A stretch of 64,000 nt of DNA, taken from the NCBI GenBank assembly GCA_900540805.1, contig UQHL01000001.1:310001-374000 (forward strand), read 5' to 3'. The translations under genes were made by a program, and so were the position numbers. Below the pieces are notes generated by a model that was not told where the DNA came from, did not search any database, and saw only the letters and a program-made list of their open reading frames with translations. How positions within the stretch are numbered: position 1 is the first letter of the stretch; each line of letters starts with the position of its first letter. This DNA is from an uncultured Eubacteriales bacterium. Its GTDB lineage: Bacteria > Bacillota > Clostridia > Christensenellales > Borkfalkiaceae. Shown one piece after another: positions 15,984 to 23,780 of this stretch.

Positions 15984-16709
15984 TTAGGCATCTATTGTAA
16001 TTACTATTTGTGAAGGCAAGTCCCACTTCGTTTCATCTTCTTCATTTCTATCTTCGTTGCAAACATTTATATCTTTCGCACATTGTTCACCCACTTCCGG
16101 TGGTAAAAACTGAATTAGATTTAATATATTCGCTTTTAGACTTGCGCTCTTACCATCATCAACACCGTCTACATAACAAATATCATAACCACGATACAGC
16201 AATAAGAATTTATTATGCATTACCGCATTTCTTAGTTCTTTTAGCGCAATAGAATCATCATTCAAATGTTTAATTTTTGGAAAGCCACACAAAGCTTTTA
16301 CTTCTTTCGGAAGCCTTTGACATTGAATTAACAAAGCAGAAAAATCGATATGCTCCAACGCATCATTTAAATTATTACTATATGCTTTGAGCTGTTCACG
16401 CAAATCTTTAATCCAAAACTTTTGCCTAACATCTACTACATAATTATCAAGAATAACTGCCCGATACAATTCTTCCAAATAAGAAATATATTTAAACAGC
16501 GTGTAACGGATACGTTTATCATATCGATATGTAGATGCAACTTTTTCGTATTCTATACTTTCAGATGTACTCCAATTAAGCAATCTCTCTTTAATCAAAA
16601 TGTGTTTTTCAACGCCTTTTGATTTCAAAGACTTTTCAGCTCTGATTTTATCTTCATCACTGATAATAAGATTTTTATAAAATACTTCTTCTCGCTTTGT
16701 CATGGTCAT
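15984..16709 (-). CDS. Abi-like HEPN protein, partner of the adjacent nucleotidyltransferase
   Basis: A 241-residue protein with RNAVMH at residues 160-165 (context ALKELRNAVMHNKFLLLYRG), a canonical HEPN R-N-x3-H motif as in Abi-like RNases. It overlaps the preceding nucleotidyltransferase gene by an ATGA, so both are made in step. HEPN/MNT pairs are a known toxin-antitoxin arrangement in which the nucleotidyltransferase can adenylylate and silence the HEPN RNase (HepT/MntA type). Here the HEPN protein is longer than classical HepT and nearer the Abi_2 type, so mechanism and direction of inhibition are inferred. Confidence 0.75.
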   Translation of the reverse strand: MTMTKREEVFYKNLIISDEDKIRAEKSLKSKGVEKHILIKERLLNWSTSESIEYEKVASTYRYDKRIRYTLFKYISYLEELYRAVILDNYVVDVRQKFWIKDLREQLKAYSNNLNDALEHIDFSALLIQCQRLPKEVKALCGFPKIKHLNDDSIALKELRNAVMHNKFLLLYRGYDICYVDGVDDGKSASLKANILNLIQFLPPEVGEQCAKDINVCNEDRNEEDETKWDLPSQIVITIDA

Positions 16710-17326
16710 CTATAAAACTCATTTAATGTTTCAAGAAAGATCGAAAAAGACTTAACACCGTCTTGTCTTCTCAAATGCATATTTTTCAATTCAAGGTAAC
16801 GCCGCTTAAACTCCATCCAATCGCCATTTTCTTTTACAGCTTTGAATCGTTCAAAATAGTTAGCAGACTGCTTAACTTGATTCCAAATATACCTATCCGT
16901 TCTCTTGTCGTGTGTTAATCTATAAAAATATCCGTCATCACCCTCAACAATTATAGCCACGTCAAAAGAGAATTCCAATCGGTTATTCCTAATTATCTTC
17001 ACGGTAACAACAGATGTAGAATCACTAACGTGTATATAACCCGAAACACATTGCTTTAATACTTTGTTAAACCTTGCGACAAAAATATCTTTAATCTGCT
17101 TAGGATTATCTAATAAACCTTTCTTGTCTTTTTGCAAAATAATATTGTAATCCAAATCAAATGATTCATCGCTGTTTTGCGTAACAAGCCTTTTGTCGCC
17201 GCTACCGATAAGTCTTATATCAAAAGTAAAATAATCACTCACTTCATCTTGCACGGCGTAAAGAATCTTCATACAACACGCTGTAAGCTCTTTCACTTCG
17301 CTTTGATTAGCAAATCTATATGCCAT
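16706..17326 (-). CDS. MNT-type nucleotidyltransferase
   Basis: A 206-residue nucleotidyltransferase-fold protein. LIGSGDKRL (GS at residues 41-42) with DLD at 57-59 gives the GS-x-DxD active site, and the third carboxylate is D122 in FSFDVAII; the catalytic set is therefore intact. It starts 10 nt after the stop of the fused rlmD, with the ribosome site AGAGG overlapping that stop, and ends in an ATGA overlap with the HEPN gene. Without a visible promoter of its own it is probably expressed from the chromosomal rlmD transcript. It could be the antitoxin of a HEPN/MNT pair or a nucleotide-modifying defence enzyme. Confidence 0.75.
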   Translation of the reverse strand: MAYRFANQSEVKELTACCMKILYAVQDEVSDYFTFDIRLIGSGDKRLVTQNSDESFDLDYNIILQKDKKGLLDNPKQIKDIFVARFNKVLKQCVSGYIHVSDSTSVVTVKIIRNNRLEFSFDVAIIVEGDDGYFYRLTHDKRTDRYIWNQVKQSANYFERFKAVKENGDWMEFKRRYLELKNMHLRRQDGVKSFSIFLETLNEFYR

Positions 17327-17336
17327 TGTAAACCTC

Positions 17337-19070
17337 TTAAATTATCTCAAAATGTTTTAATGTTTCTTTTATGGCTTTCGCCATTTTCGGCGTGGGATGC
17401 GCTCTTGGTCTTTTTAATTCTTCTACTGCGTTAGGGGCGTCGTACATAGGCAAACCTAAATCACGCTTGACTTCGGCTATATACGCCGTATGGACTTTAA
17501 AGCCGTAAGTTTTTTCGATATACTCTTGTATCATCTTGTAAGTTACTTTTTCTTTCGGCTTGCGGGCTTCGGCGCATTCTTTGATTTTCTTCAACGAAAA
17601 TTGTCCTTCGCCCTCTCCGAATTCTACATCAATGTTGATATGACTGTCGGGAATTTTTTTGGAAAGGACGACCAACGTCTCCACGTGCTTCGTCTGCGGA
17701 AACATATCAAACGGCTGAACGGAACGGATACGGTAATACCCGTTCAACCCTTCCTCCGTCCCTTGGAAATCGGGATTTTTGACGAGCTCCCCGTCCTTTT
17801 CGATTAAACCTCCCGTCAGTATCCCCACGTCGCGCGCCAAAGTGGCCGGATTACAGCTGATCACGGCGATTTCGGGTATGTCCGAAGCGAGAATGGCTTT
17901 CAAAACGCTTCGCGCGATCCCCGCGCGCGGCGGGTCGAGCACCAGCCGCAGCCGCTCCCCCTTTTCCTTTTCGAGCACATCTTCCAGCTTTTCCTCCACA
18001 TACCCGCAGATATTCGTCATATTTTCGAGTCCATTTTTCCTCTTCAATTCGTCCGCACAGCGCACGGCCTCCTCTTCCAGCTCGATCCCGTAAACGCGCC
18101 TGCACGCCTTCGCAAACATCGCGGTGAGCAGCCCCCCGCCCGAATAGGCATCGACGACCACCTCGTCCCCGTTTTCCGCAATCGCCGCCAAAACGGCGTC
18201 ATAGAGCTTTCCGCGCACGTCGGCATTTACCTGCATAAACGTCGCGGGCCCCGCTTCGTAACAAATTCCCCGCTCCTCCGCCTCAAAAAATCCCGGGCCG
18301 AAAATCAGCTCGAACTTTTCGCCGAACACGACGTTGGTATCCTTGTCGTTGATGTTCAGCCAGAGGGTAAACGTACCCAGCACGGTGGAAAGCAGCTCGA
18401 TAAAATAGGTCAGGTTAGGCAGGCTTTTCACGGCCGAAACCAACGTGACGATAAACTTTCCGCCGATCTCGCGCACGACGATATGCCTCAGGCTTCCCGT
18501 TCCTTTTTCCTCGTCGTACCCCTTTATTGCACATTCTTTCATATAACGCTTCAAAAGCGCGATCACCTTTTCCGCCCATTCGGGATGAATGGCGCAGTTT
18601 TCCACGGGAATAATCCGATGGCTGCGTTCGGCATAAAACCCGATTACGTTGTTTCCGTCCTTATCCATGCCGACGGGCATCTGCAATTTATTTCGGTAAC
18701 CGTAAGGAAAGTCGCTTTTAACCGCCGCGGGCACGTCGAAAGAAATCCCCGCGATTTTGCGCAGGGCCTCCCTGACGATATTTCCCTTAAACCGCAGCTG
18801 CGCCCGATATTGCAGGTGCTGAAGCTGGCAGCCGCCGCAGCGGGTAAAAACGGGACATTTCGGCCGCACCCGTTCCTCGGCGGGCGTCAAAATTTCCTCC
18901 GCCTTGCCGTAACCGATTTTATCCTTTACTTTCAAAACGCGGAATCGGACCTTTTCCCCCGGCAAACAATAAGGCACGAAAAAAGTGACTCCTTCGTGCC
19001 TGATAATGCCTTCTCCGTTGCTGCCCAAACCTTCCGTCACGGCACAAACGATTTGATTTTTTTCTGTCAT
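17337..19070 (-). CDS. rlmD: 23S rRNA m5U methyltransferase RlmD fused to an element-encoded C-terminal extension
   Basis: RumA/RlmD family SAM-dependent uridine C5 methyltransferase: N-terminal TRAM domain (about residues 5-60), iron-sulfur cysteines C72, C78 and C81 in CPVFTRCGGC, a SAM-binding region around VVDAYSGGGLLTAMFA, LDPPRAG, and the catalytic cysteine in VISCNPATLARD. A normal protein would end shortly after TKHVETLVVLSK (about residue 471). Here another 105 residues follow, beginning PDSHINIDVEFGEGEG and containing a helical block VTYKMIQEYIEKTYGF. I recall this extension as recurrent on clostridial RlmD proteins carrying integrated elements. Catalytic motifs remain intact, so the enzyme probably still works. 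The start at 19070 follows AAAGGA. Confidence 0.93.
   Translation of the reverse strand: MTEKNQIVCAVTEGLGSNGEGIIRHEGVTFFVPYCLPGEKVRFRVLKVKDKIGYGKAEEILTPAEERVRPKCPVFTRCGGCQLQHLQYRAQLRFKGNIVREALRKIAGISFDVPAAVKSDFPYGYRNKLQMPVGMDKDGNNVIGFYAERSHRIIPVENCAIHPEWAEKVIALLKRYMKECAIKGYDEEKGTGSLRHIVVREIGGKFIVTLVSAVKSLPNLTYFIELLSTVLGTFTLWLNINDKDTNVVFGEKFELIFGPGFFEAEERGICYEAGPATFMQVNADVRGKLYDAVLAAIAENGDEVVVDAYSGGGLLTAMFAKACRRVYGIELEEEAVRCADELKRKNGLENMTNICGYVEEKLEDVLEKEKGERLRLVLDPPRAGIARSVLKAILASDIPEIAVISCNPATLARDVGILTGGLIEKDGELVKNPDFQGTEEGLNGYYRIRSVQPFDMFPQTKHVETLVVLSKKIPDSHINIDVEFGEGEGQFSLKKIKECAEARKPKEKVTYKMIQEYIEKTYGFKVHTAYIAEVKRDLGLPMYDAPNAVEELKRPRAHPTPKMAKAIKETLKHFEII
17655..17705. other. Probable attachment-site region in the 3' end of rlmD
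   Basis: The boundary between ordinary RlmD homology (HVETLVVLSK) and the extra domain falls here, as does the change from GC-rich chromosome to AT-richer element DNA. The exact crossover cannot be set without the empty site or the other attachment site, which is outside the window. Serine-integrase elements are known to use the 3' region of rumA/rlmD genes as a target. Confidence 0.55.
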
Positions 19071-19133
19071 AAATCCTTTTTTCGAACCTCCTTTCTATCC
19101 TTTCCGAAGCTTACGGAGCCCAAGCCCCGTCCG

Positions 19134-19664
19134 TCATTTTCTGATGATCCGCCCGATAATCTGATTGACGGAAATCTGGCACTTGAAAATCATATAGTCG
19201 TAGAGAAAGAAAAACGCCGTACCGCCGATGAGGAGAATGGGAATGATATACCGACTCACCCACTCCCAGCCGAAGGGCGCAGCCATGCCCGTCACCACCC
19301 GCCAGACGAAATACATCGAGGCGTCGAACCAGACGGCTTTTACGGGCGCAGCGATCCAGCGTTTAACCTTAAACTTCAGCTGCAAAGCGTTGACCAGCGG
19401 GTGCAGCCCGAAAAACATGATAAAGGGAAGGGTGTCAAAAAAATTGAACCCGTTGAACATGAGGGCGATGAGGCTCGCCCCGATAAAGGCCAAGACATCC
19501 CCCCACCAGCAATTTTTGGCGAGCGGGATCATGAGGGCGAACCCCGCGAAGAGATACCCCGTAAACAGCAGAGGGGTATAGAGCGTCCCCACCGTCAGAG
19601 CGATTGCGGCAATCGCGCAGGACACGGCGGAAAGCGCTATTTCATAGGCTGAAATCTTCTTCAT
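19134..19664 (-). CDS. Membrane protein, five or so TM segments
   Basis: A 176-residue hydrophobic protein with about five transmembrane helices (for example YEIALSAVSCAIAAIALTVG, PLLFTGYLFAGFALMIPLA, VLAFIGASLIALMFNG). The pattern is reminiscent of ECF-transporter S components, but no ligand-specific motif is visible and I do not assign a substrate. It lies 63 bp upstream of rlmD and 18 bp after the J-domain gene, on the same strand. Confidence 0.7.
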   Translation of the reverse strand: MKKISAYEIALSAVSCAIAAIALTVGTLYTPLLFTGYLFAGFALMIPLAKNCWWGDVLAFIGASLIALMFNGFNFFDTLPFIMFFGLHPLVNALQLKFKVKRWIAAPVKAVWFDASMYFVWRVVTGMAAPFGWEWVSRYIIPILLIGGTAFFFLYDYMIFKCQISVNQIIGRIIRK

Positions 19665-19682
19665 TTTTCGGGAAAGCTTCCC

Positions 19683-20306
19683 TTACCTGCAACCGCAGCA
19701 GAGACTGAACAGACAGTCCACGCAAAGGTAGGTATAGCAGCAGGAGATGCAGTTGGAACAGACGTTGCCGCCCATCTGATCGGCGTCGGGATTTACGGGC
19801 TGGCCGTTGCCGCCCGCATAGGGATCCTCCGCCTTTGCGGCCTGCTTCGCATAGTCGTTTTTCGCGTTCAGCTTGCCGTAAGCCTCCTGATATTTCCGAT
19901 TGTTCGGATCCATCTGCATGGCGATTTCCAGCTGCTTTTTGCTCTCGTTCGACCAATTTTTCTTATAGAACACCACCGCCTGAAGATAGTGCCACTCGGC
20001 GCCGCGCTCGTTAAACTCGTCGAGACGGGACTGCGCCTCGGAGAGCTTGTCGCTTTTCAAAAGATCCGCGATTTCCTGAAAGGCGTCCTTGCCCTCCGTA
20101 TTTTTCGACTGCTCGCGCCGCGCCGACATAATTTCCGTATAGGCCGTATCAAGCTTGTTGAGCATGCGCGCGGCCTCGTTGCCCGCTTCGCCGTCCAGCC
20201 AGCGGTCCTCGTTGTATTTCTTTTTCAGCTCGCCGTAGCGCTCTTTGATCTCTTCGTCCGTCGCGTCCTCGTTTAAGCCGAGAAGGTCGTAATATTCCCT
20301 GTTCAT
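19683..20306 (-). CDS. J-domain protein lacking HPD, with Cys-rich tail
   Basis: A 207-residue protein beginning with a DnaJ-like domain (YYDLLGLNEDATDEEIKERY, residues 5-60). The HPD tripeptide needed to stimulate Hsp70 is absent: the loop reads KKKYNEDRWLD. A TPR-like middle (residues about 90-145) is followed by a tail with ten cysteines, CSNCISCCYTYLCVDC and then CCGCR at the C-terminus, that could be membrane-inserted or metal-binding. Its neighbour encodes a DUF5685 protein, a pairing I recall from other Clostridia. The role is unknown; it is more likely a scaffold than a co-chaperone. Confidence 0.8.
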   Translation of the reverse strand: MNREYYDLLGLNEDATDEEIKERYGELKKKYNEDRWLDGEAGNEAARMLNKLDTAYTEIMSARREQSKNTEGKDAFQEIADLLKSDKLSEAQSRLDEFNERGAEWHYLQAVVFYKKNWSNESKKQLEIAMQMDPNNRKYQEAYGKLNAKNDYAKQAAKAEDPYAGGNGQPVNPDADQMGGNVCSNCISCCYTYLCVDCLFSLCCGCR

Positions 20307-20361
20307 GTCTTAAAAAAATGTCTCCTTTCCTTTTTCCGCGGCTTCCGCCCGAAAAATCCCG

Positions 20362-21264
20362 TCACTTGTTTTCCTTTTTCGCCTGCCGCGCGGTCTGCGG
20401 CGGCGCGTCCCTGCACGCTTTGCACGGGGCGGAACGCATGATCCGTTCGGTTTCGGCGGGAAGCCCCCGCAATAATATATTATCCGACAAATCCCGATTA
20501 AAATGAAATTTTATCTTTGACAAATTTTCCCTGATATCGAAAAACAGCGAATGGAAGGCAAATTCCACTTCCTCTTTCCGCCGCCGCATCAGCTCGCATT
20601 TGTCCTCGCACTTAAACGCCAGCACGAAGGGATTGTACGCGCCCTTCTTTTTGTCCTTGTCGTAATCGTCCAGCGCGTCGATGAGATAAATCCACTTTCC
20701 CACGGCATAAAAGAGATTGTGGGTAAAGGGGGTCTTTTTATCCCCGAGGAGATAATCGCTGATTTCCGCGATCATATTGGCCGAGGCGTCCGCCGCCCTG
20801 TCCAGGCTGTCCGCGCCCGCCTTTTCCGTTTTCTCCTGCGCCGCGAGATTGTCCCGCACGATCCGCTCGATTTCGGAGTATTCCCTTGCGGCCCGCTTGT
20901 GTCCGCTTACAAACCACAGCCGTTTGCCCCGTCCCCTGTCGCCGTCCTTGATGTCGTCCGTGTATTTGTAATACACCAGCGCCGTATTCAGCGCGCCCAG
21001 CTTTTTCGTCATGTCATCGACGCAGGCCATCGGCTTTTTCCGAAGCACGTGCGTAAGACAGTGCTGTTTCTCGACGGTGACGTCCTCCCCCGCGATATTG
21101 TGCAGAATCACGGAAAAAAAAGTGACGTCGTAGGTAAGCCCCATGCGCGCGCACTGCCCGCAGGAGGCGGATATTCCCTTGCATACGCCGCAGTACATCG
21201 CCCTGTAGAGCATTTGATCCTTGATATATAAATATGGCGTATCCGTACGAATATAACCGAACAT
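20362..21264 (-). CDS. DUF5685 family protein
   Basis: A 300-residue soluble protein starting MFGYIRTDTPYLYIKDQMLY and containing CGVCKGISASCGQCARMGLT, diagnostic for DUF5685. The cysteines C25, C28, C35 and C38 may bind metal. ENLYF-like membrane segments are absent. It is transcribed with the J-domain gene 55 bp downstream. The cellular role is unknown. Confidence 0.75.
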   Translation of the reverse strand: MFGYIRTDTPYLYIKDQMLYRAMYCGVCKGISASCGQCARMGLTYDVTFFSVILHNIAGEDVTVEKQHCLTHVLRKKPMACVDDMTKKLGALNTALVYYKYTDDIKDGDRGRGKRLWFVSGHKRAAREYSEIERIVRDNLAAQEKTEKAGADSLDRAADASANMIAEISDYLLGDKKTPFTHNLFYAVGKWIYLIDALDDYDKDKKKGAYNPFVLAFKCEDKCELMRRRKEEVEFAFHSLFFDIRENLSKIKFHFNRDLSDNILLRGLPAETERIMRSAPCKACRDAPPQTARQAKKENK

Positions 21265-21472
21265 AAGCTCCCCGCGGCGGATTTTTCCACACTTTGCGCC
21301 GCTTTTATACCATTATAACATAACTGTCTTTATATTTGAATAAGGCGCGGAAATGCCCGTAAATACTTCGTGCTTCCGCATTTCCGCTTTTATTATAACA
21401 CGACTTTTGATAAAAAGCAAACCCTAAAAGCGCACTTCACAATAAATAACGGAATTTATCACCAATTTAACA

Positions 21473-21518
21473 AAAAAGGCCCGCGGAGCTTCGGAGAAGT
21501 TTCACGGGAAACCCTTTT
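21473..21518 (-). terminator. Terminator after thrC
   Basis: Minus strand after the thrC stop: a branched hairpin AAGG..CCCG..CGGG..CCTT with an inner CTTC-TCC-GAAG loop, followed by TTTTTT. The rest of 21265-21472 shows no gene; it is AT-rich spacer. Confidence 0.7.
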
Positions 21519-23045
21519 TTATTTTTTCGGAGCGACGGGGACGGGCGCGATCTCCCCTCCCGCGAATCTGACGATTTCCGCGCACAATTTTTTCTCATCC
21601 GCGGGCAGGGACTGCTTGAAACGGACGGGCTTATACCTAAGTTCGAGCAGACATTTGGGCGGTTTCATGGCCGTCAGGAGATTGAGGCGTTTAATGCCCT
21701 TGAAGCTGTCCTTGACGTCGTTGCCCGAAAGGGCGTACAGCACGTCCTGCGGAAATTTATAGGGATTGGCGGTGGAGAGCACGACGACGGGCGTCGTATC
21801 CTTGTCGCCGCGCTTTTCGCGGAAGAAATCGGCGGCGTACATCGCCACGCCCGTATGCGTGTCCATGGGATAGCCGTATTCCTCGAAGATCTCGTACATC
21901 GCCTCCACGGTTTCGTCCTCGCCCGCGTAGGCGGCGAAGAAATCCTCCTCCAAAAGCCCGAGCTCCGCGCCCGATATCTCGTAGCTCCCCCTTTCGGAAA
22001 GCGACTTCATTCGCTCCGCCGTAAGCGCCGCGTTGCGGCCGCTGACCTCAAACAGCAGACGCTCGAGGTTGGAGGAGACGAGGATATCCATGGACGGGGA
22101 CATGGTGCGGTAAAACGTCCGTTTGGCGTCGTAAACGCCCTTTGCGAAAAATTCGGTAAGTACGCGGTTGCGGTTGGACGCGCAAACCAATTTACGAACG
22201 GGCAGGCCCATCTTTTTCGCGTACCAGCCCGCGAGAATGTCCCCGAAATTGCCCGTCGGCACTGAAAAATCCACTTCGTCGCCCGGAGCGATCTGTTCCG
22301 AGGAAACGAGGTCGGCGTAGGCCGAAAAATAATAGGCGATCTGCGGCACGAGACGGCCGAAATTGATCGAGTTGGCGCTGGAGAGCAAAACGCCCTTTTC
22401 CTTAAGCGCGGCGTTGAAATCGGACGAGGCGAACAACTTTTTCACCGCGCGCTGGCAGTCGTCGAAATTGCCCTTGACTCCCGCGACGAAAACGTTGTTT
22501 CCGTCCTGCGTGCACATCTGCAGCCGCTGCATTTTGGACACGCCTTCGTCGGGATAGAGCACCGCCACTTTCGTGCCCGCGACATCCTTAAAGCCTTCGA
22601 GCGCCGCCTTGCCCGTATCCCCGCTCGTCGCGGCAAGAATGAGGATATCCTCCTTGACGCCCGTCAGCTCGCAGCTCCTTTTCAGCAAATGGGGAAGCAG
22701 AGTAAGCGCCATATCCTTAAACGCGCAGGTAGGGCCGTGGAACAGCTCGAGGATGTAAAGTCCCTCGTCTATCCTCACAAGGGGAGCGGGATCGCTGCCC
22801 TCAAAGGAAGAATACGCTTTTTTGCAGGCTTCGGCGAGGAACTCCTCTCCCAGTTCGCCCAGATACTTTCCGATAACGAACGCGGCGCGTTCGGGATAGC
22901 TCATGCCGACGAGTTGTTCTATCTCCCCGAGGGACACTTCGGGAAAAGCTTCGGGCACGAAAAGCCCGCCGTCTCCCGCGAGCCCCCGTACGATCGCCTC
23001 GGCGCCCGTCGCTTTTTCGTCTCCTCTTGTGCTGACAAAATACAT
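21519..23045 (-). CDS. thrC: Threonine synthase
   Basis: Converts O-phosphohomoserine to threonine with PLP. The 508-residue protein has the ThrC N-terminus (MYFVSTRGDEKATGAEAIVR, GLAGDGGLFVPE), the PLP lysine K110 in HGPTCAFKDMAL, and GDTGKAALEGF with STANPYKFP later. Length is slightly longer than the usual 430-500. No pathway neighbours lie beside it. The ribosome site is GAGAGG 7 nt before the ATG. A strong terminator immediately upstream (23103-23125) means it needs a weak local promoter I could not place, or read-through. Confidence 0.93.
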   Translation of the reverse strand: MYFVSTRGDEKATGAEAIVRGLAGDGGLFVPEAFPEVSLGEIEQLVGMSYPERAAFVIGKYLGELGEEFLAEACKKAYSSFEGSDPAPLVRIDEGLYILELFHGPTCAFKDMALTLLPHLLKRSCELTGVKEDILILAATSGDTGKAALEGFKDVAGTKVAVLYPDEGVSKMQRLQMCTQDGNNVFVAGVKGNFDDCQRAVKKLFASSDFNAALKEKGVLLSSANSINFGRLVPQIAYYFSAYADLVSSEQIAPGDEVDFSVPTGNFGDILAGWYAKKMGLPVRKLVCASNRNRVLTEFFAKGVYDAKRTFYRTMSPSMDILVSSNLERLLFEVSGRNAALTAERMKSLSERGSYEISGAELGLLEEDFFAAYAGEDETVEAMYEIFEEYGYPMDTHTGVAMYAADFFREKRGDKDTTPVVVLSTANPYKFPQDVLYALSGNDVKDSFKGIKRLNLLTAMKPPKCLLELRYKPVRFKQSLPADEKKLCAEIVRFAGGEIAPVPVAPKK

Positions 23046-23102
23046 TGTTTTACCTCTCTATATTTCTGAACTGTAAATTTTTTTCTCCGTTTAATGAAAA
23101 AC

Positions 23103-23125
23103 CGGACGGAACCACCGTCCGGCAT
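23103..23125 (-). terminator. Terminator between the P-loop gene and thrC
   Basis: Minus strand: CCGGACGG, 5-nt loop, CCGTCCGG, then TTTTTC. It sits 58 nt upstream of the thrC start and could act as an attenuator if thrC is read from the upstream promoter. Confidence 0.75.
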
Positions 23126-23169
23126 TCGCCCGCTGAAAAGCTCTTTTGCGGAAGCCCCGACGGGCCGCG

Positions 23170-23577
23170 TCAAAGATATTTCTTTATAAAATCGGGAAGA
23201 TCTTCTTTCGCGGCGGAAACGGAAACCGTAACGGTGAGGCCGTTTTGGTCCGCAACCTTATCGAGCATATAGAAAAATCCCGCAAGCTCCGCGGCGGGTT
23301 TGCCCGCGATGCGCATGACGCCGTCGATATATACGTACTCGTTGTCGTGATTGCCCGCGATAACGCCCTTGATGAAGCCGCACAGCGCCGCTTCCCCCGC
23401 GACGTCGAAATCGGTGACGTCGATAAACCTGATCTCGCGCGCGAGATCGTACATGCCGCGCTTGGTATCCGTGATGAATATAAGGTGCCCCTTCGCCGTA
23501 GCGACCGCCGCATTTGCCGCATCGATCATCTGCTTGGTCTTGCCCGTGCCTTTAGCGCCGTAGATTACTTTGATCAT
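23170..23577 (-). CDS. Small P-loop ATP-binding protein
   Basis: A 135-residue protein with Walker A GAKGTGKT at residues 7-14 and a Walker B-like YVYIDG near 82-87. It resembles small ATP-binding proteins found alone in Clostridia; no family function is known to me. The gene is monocistronic, between its own promoter (23642-23670) and a terminator. Confidence 0.75.
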   Translation of the reverse strand: MIKVIYGAKGTGKTKQMIDAANAAVATAKGHLIFITDTKRGMYDLAREIRFIDVTDFDVAGEAALCGFIKGVIAGNHDNEYVYIDGVMRIAGKPAAELAGFFYMLDKVADQNGLTVTVSVSAAKEDLPDFIKKYL

Positions 23578-23641
23578 ATAAAATCCTCCCGAATTTTTTG
23601 ATGATGAGAATATATTTCCCGAAAGTTTTTCGGTTTATTAT

Positions 23642-23670
23642 ATTCTACCAAGTTTTCGTGTTAATTTCAA
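23642..23670 (-). promoter_or_regulatory. Promoter of the P-loop gene
   Basis: Minus strand: -35 TTGAAA (23665-23670), 17-bp spacer, -10 TAGAAT (23642-23647). Confidence 0.6.
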
Positions 23671-23780
23671 GACCTTTTCGGAAAATTTTTCGTTTTTTCT
23701 CAAAAATTTTTTTGTTGCGCCGAAATTGCCCGTTTTTCCCGGGCGGAAAGCCTTTCGATTATTGCCCGTTTTCGAAAATT

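Larger units (their letters stand above)
1..17690. mobile_element. Integrated mobilizable element inserted in rlmD (left end outside window)
   Basis: The segment is distinctly AT-rich, carries a large serine recombinase, a relaxase, a type I R-M operon and HEPN-type genes, and ends inside the 3' part of rlmD. The recombinase runs off the left edge, so the left attachment site is not visible; since such integrases usually sit at an element end, most of the element is probably here. No VirB4, coupling protein or other conjugation gene is seen, suggesting an integrative mobilizable element that borrows a helper system. The right boundary is placed by the end of normal RlmD homology and the composition change, not by a recognised core sequence. 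Confidence 0.8.

Noticed and set aside
18483..19652. 389-codon plus-strand frame opposite rlmD
   Set aside because: Shadow of rlmD and the membrane-protein gene, with no motif.
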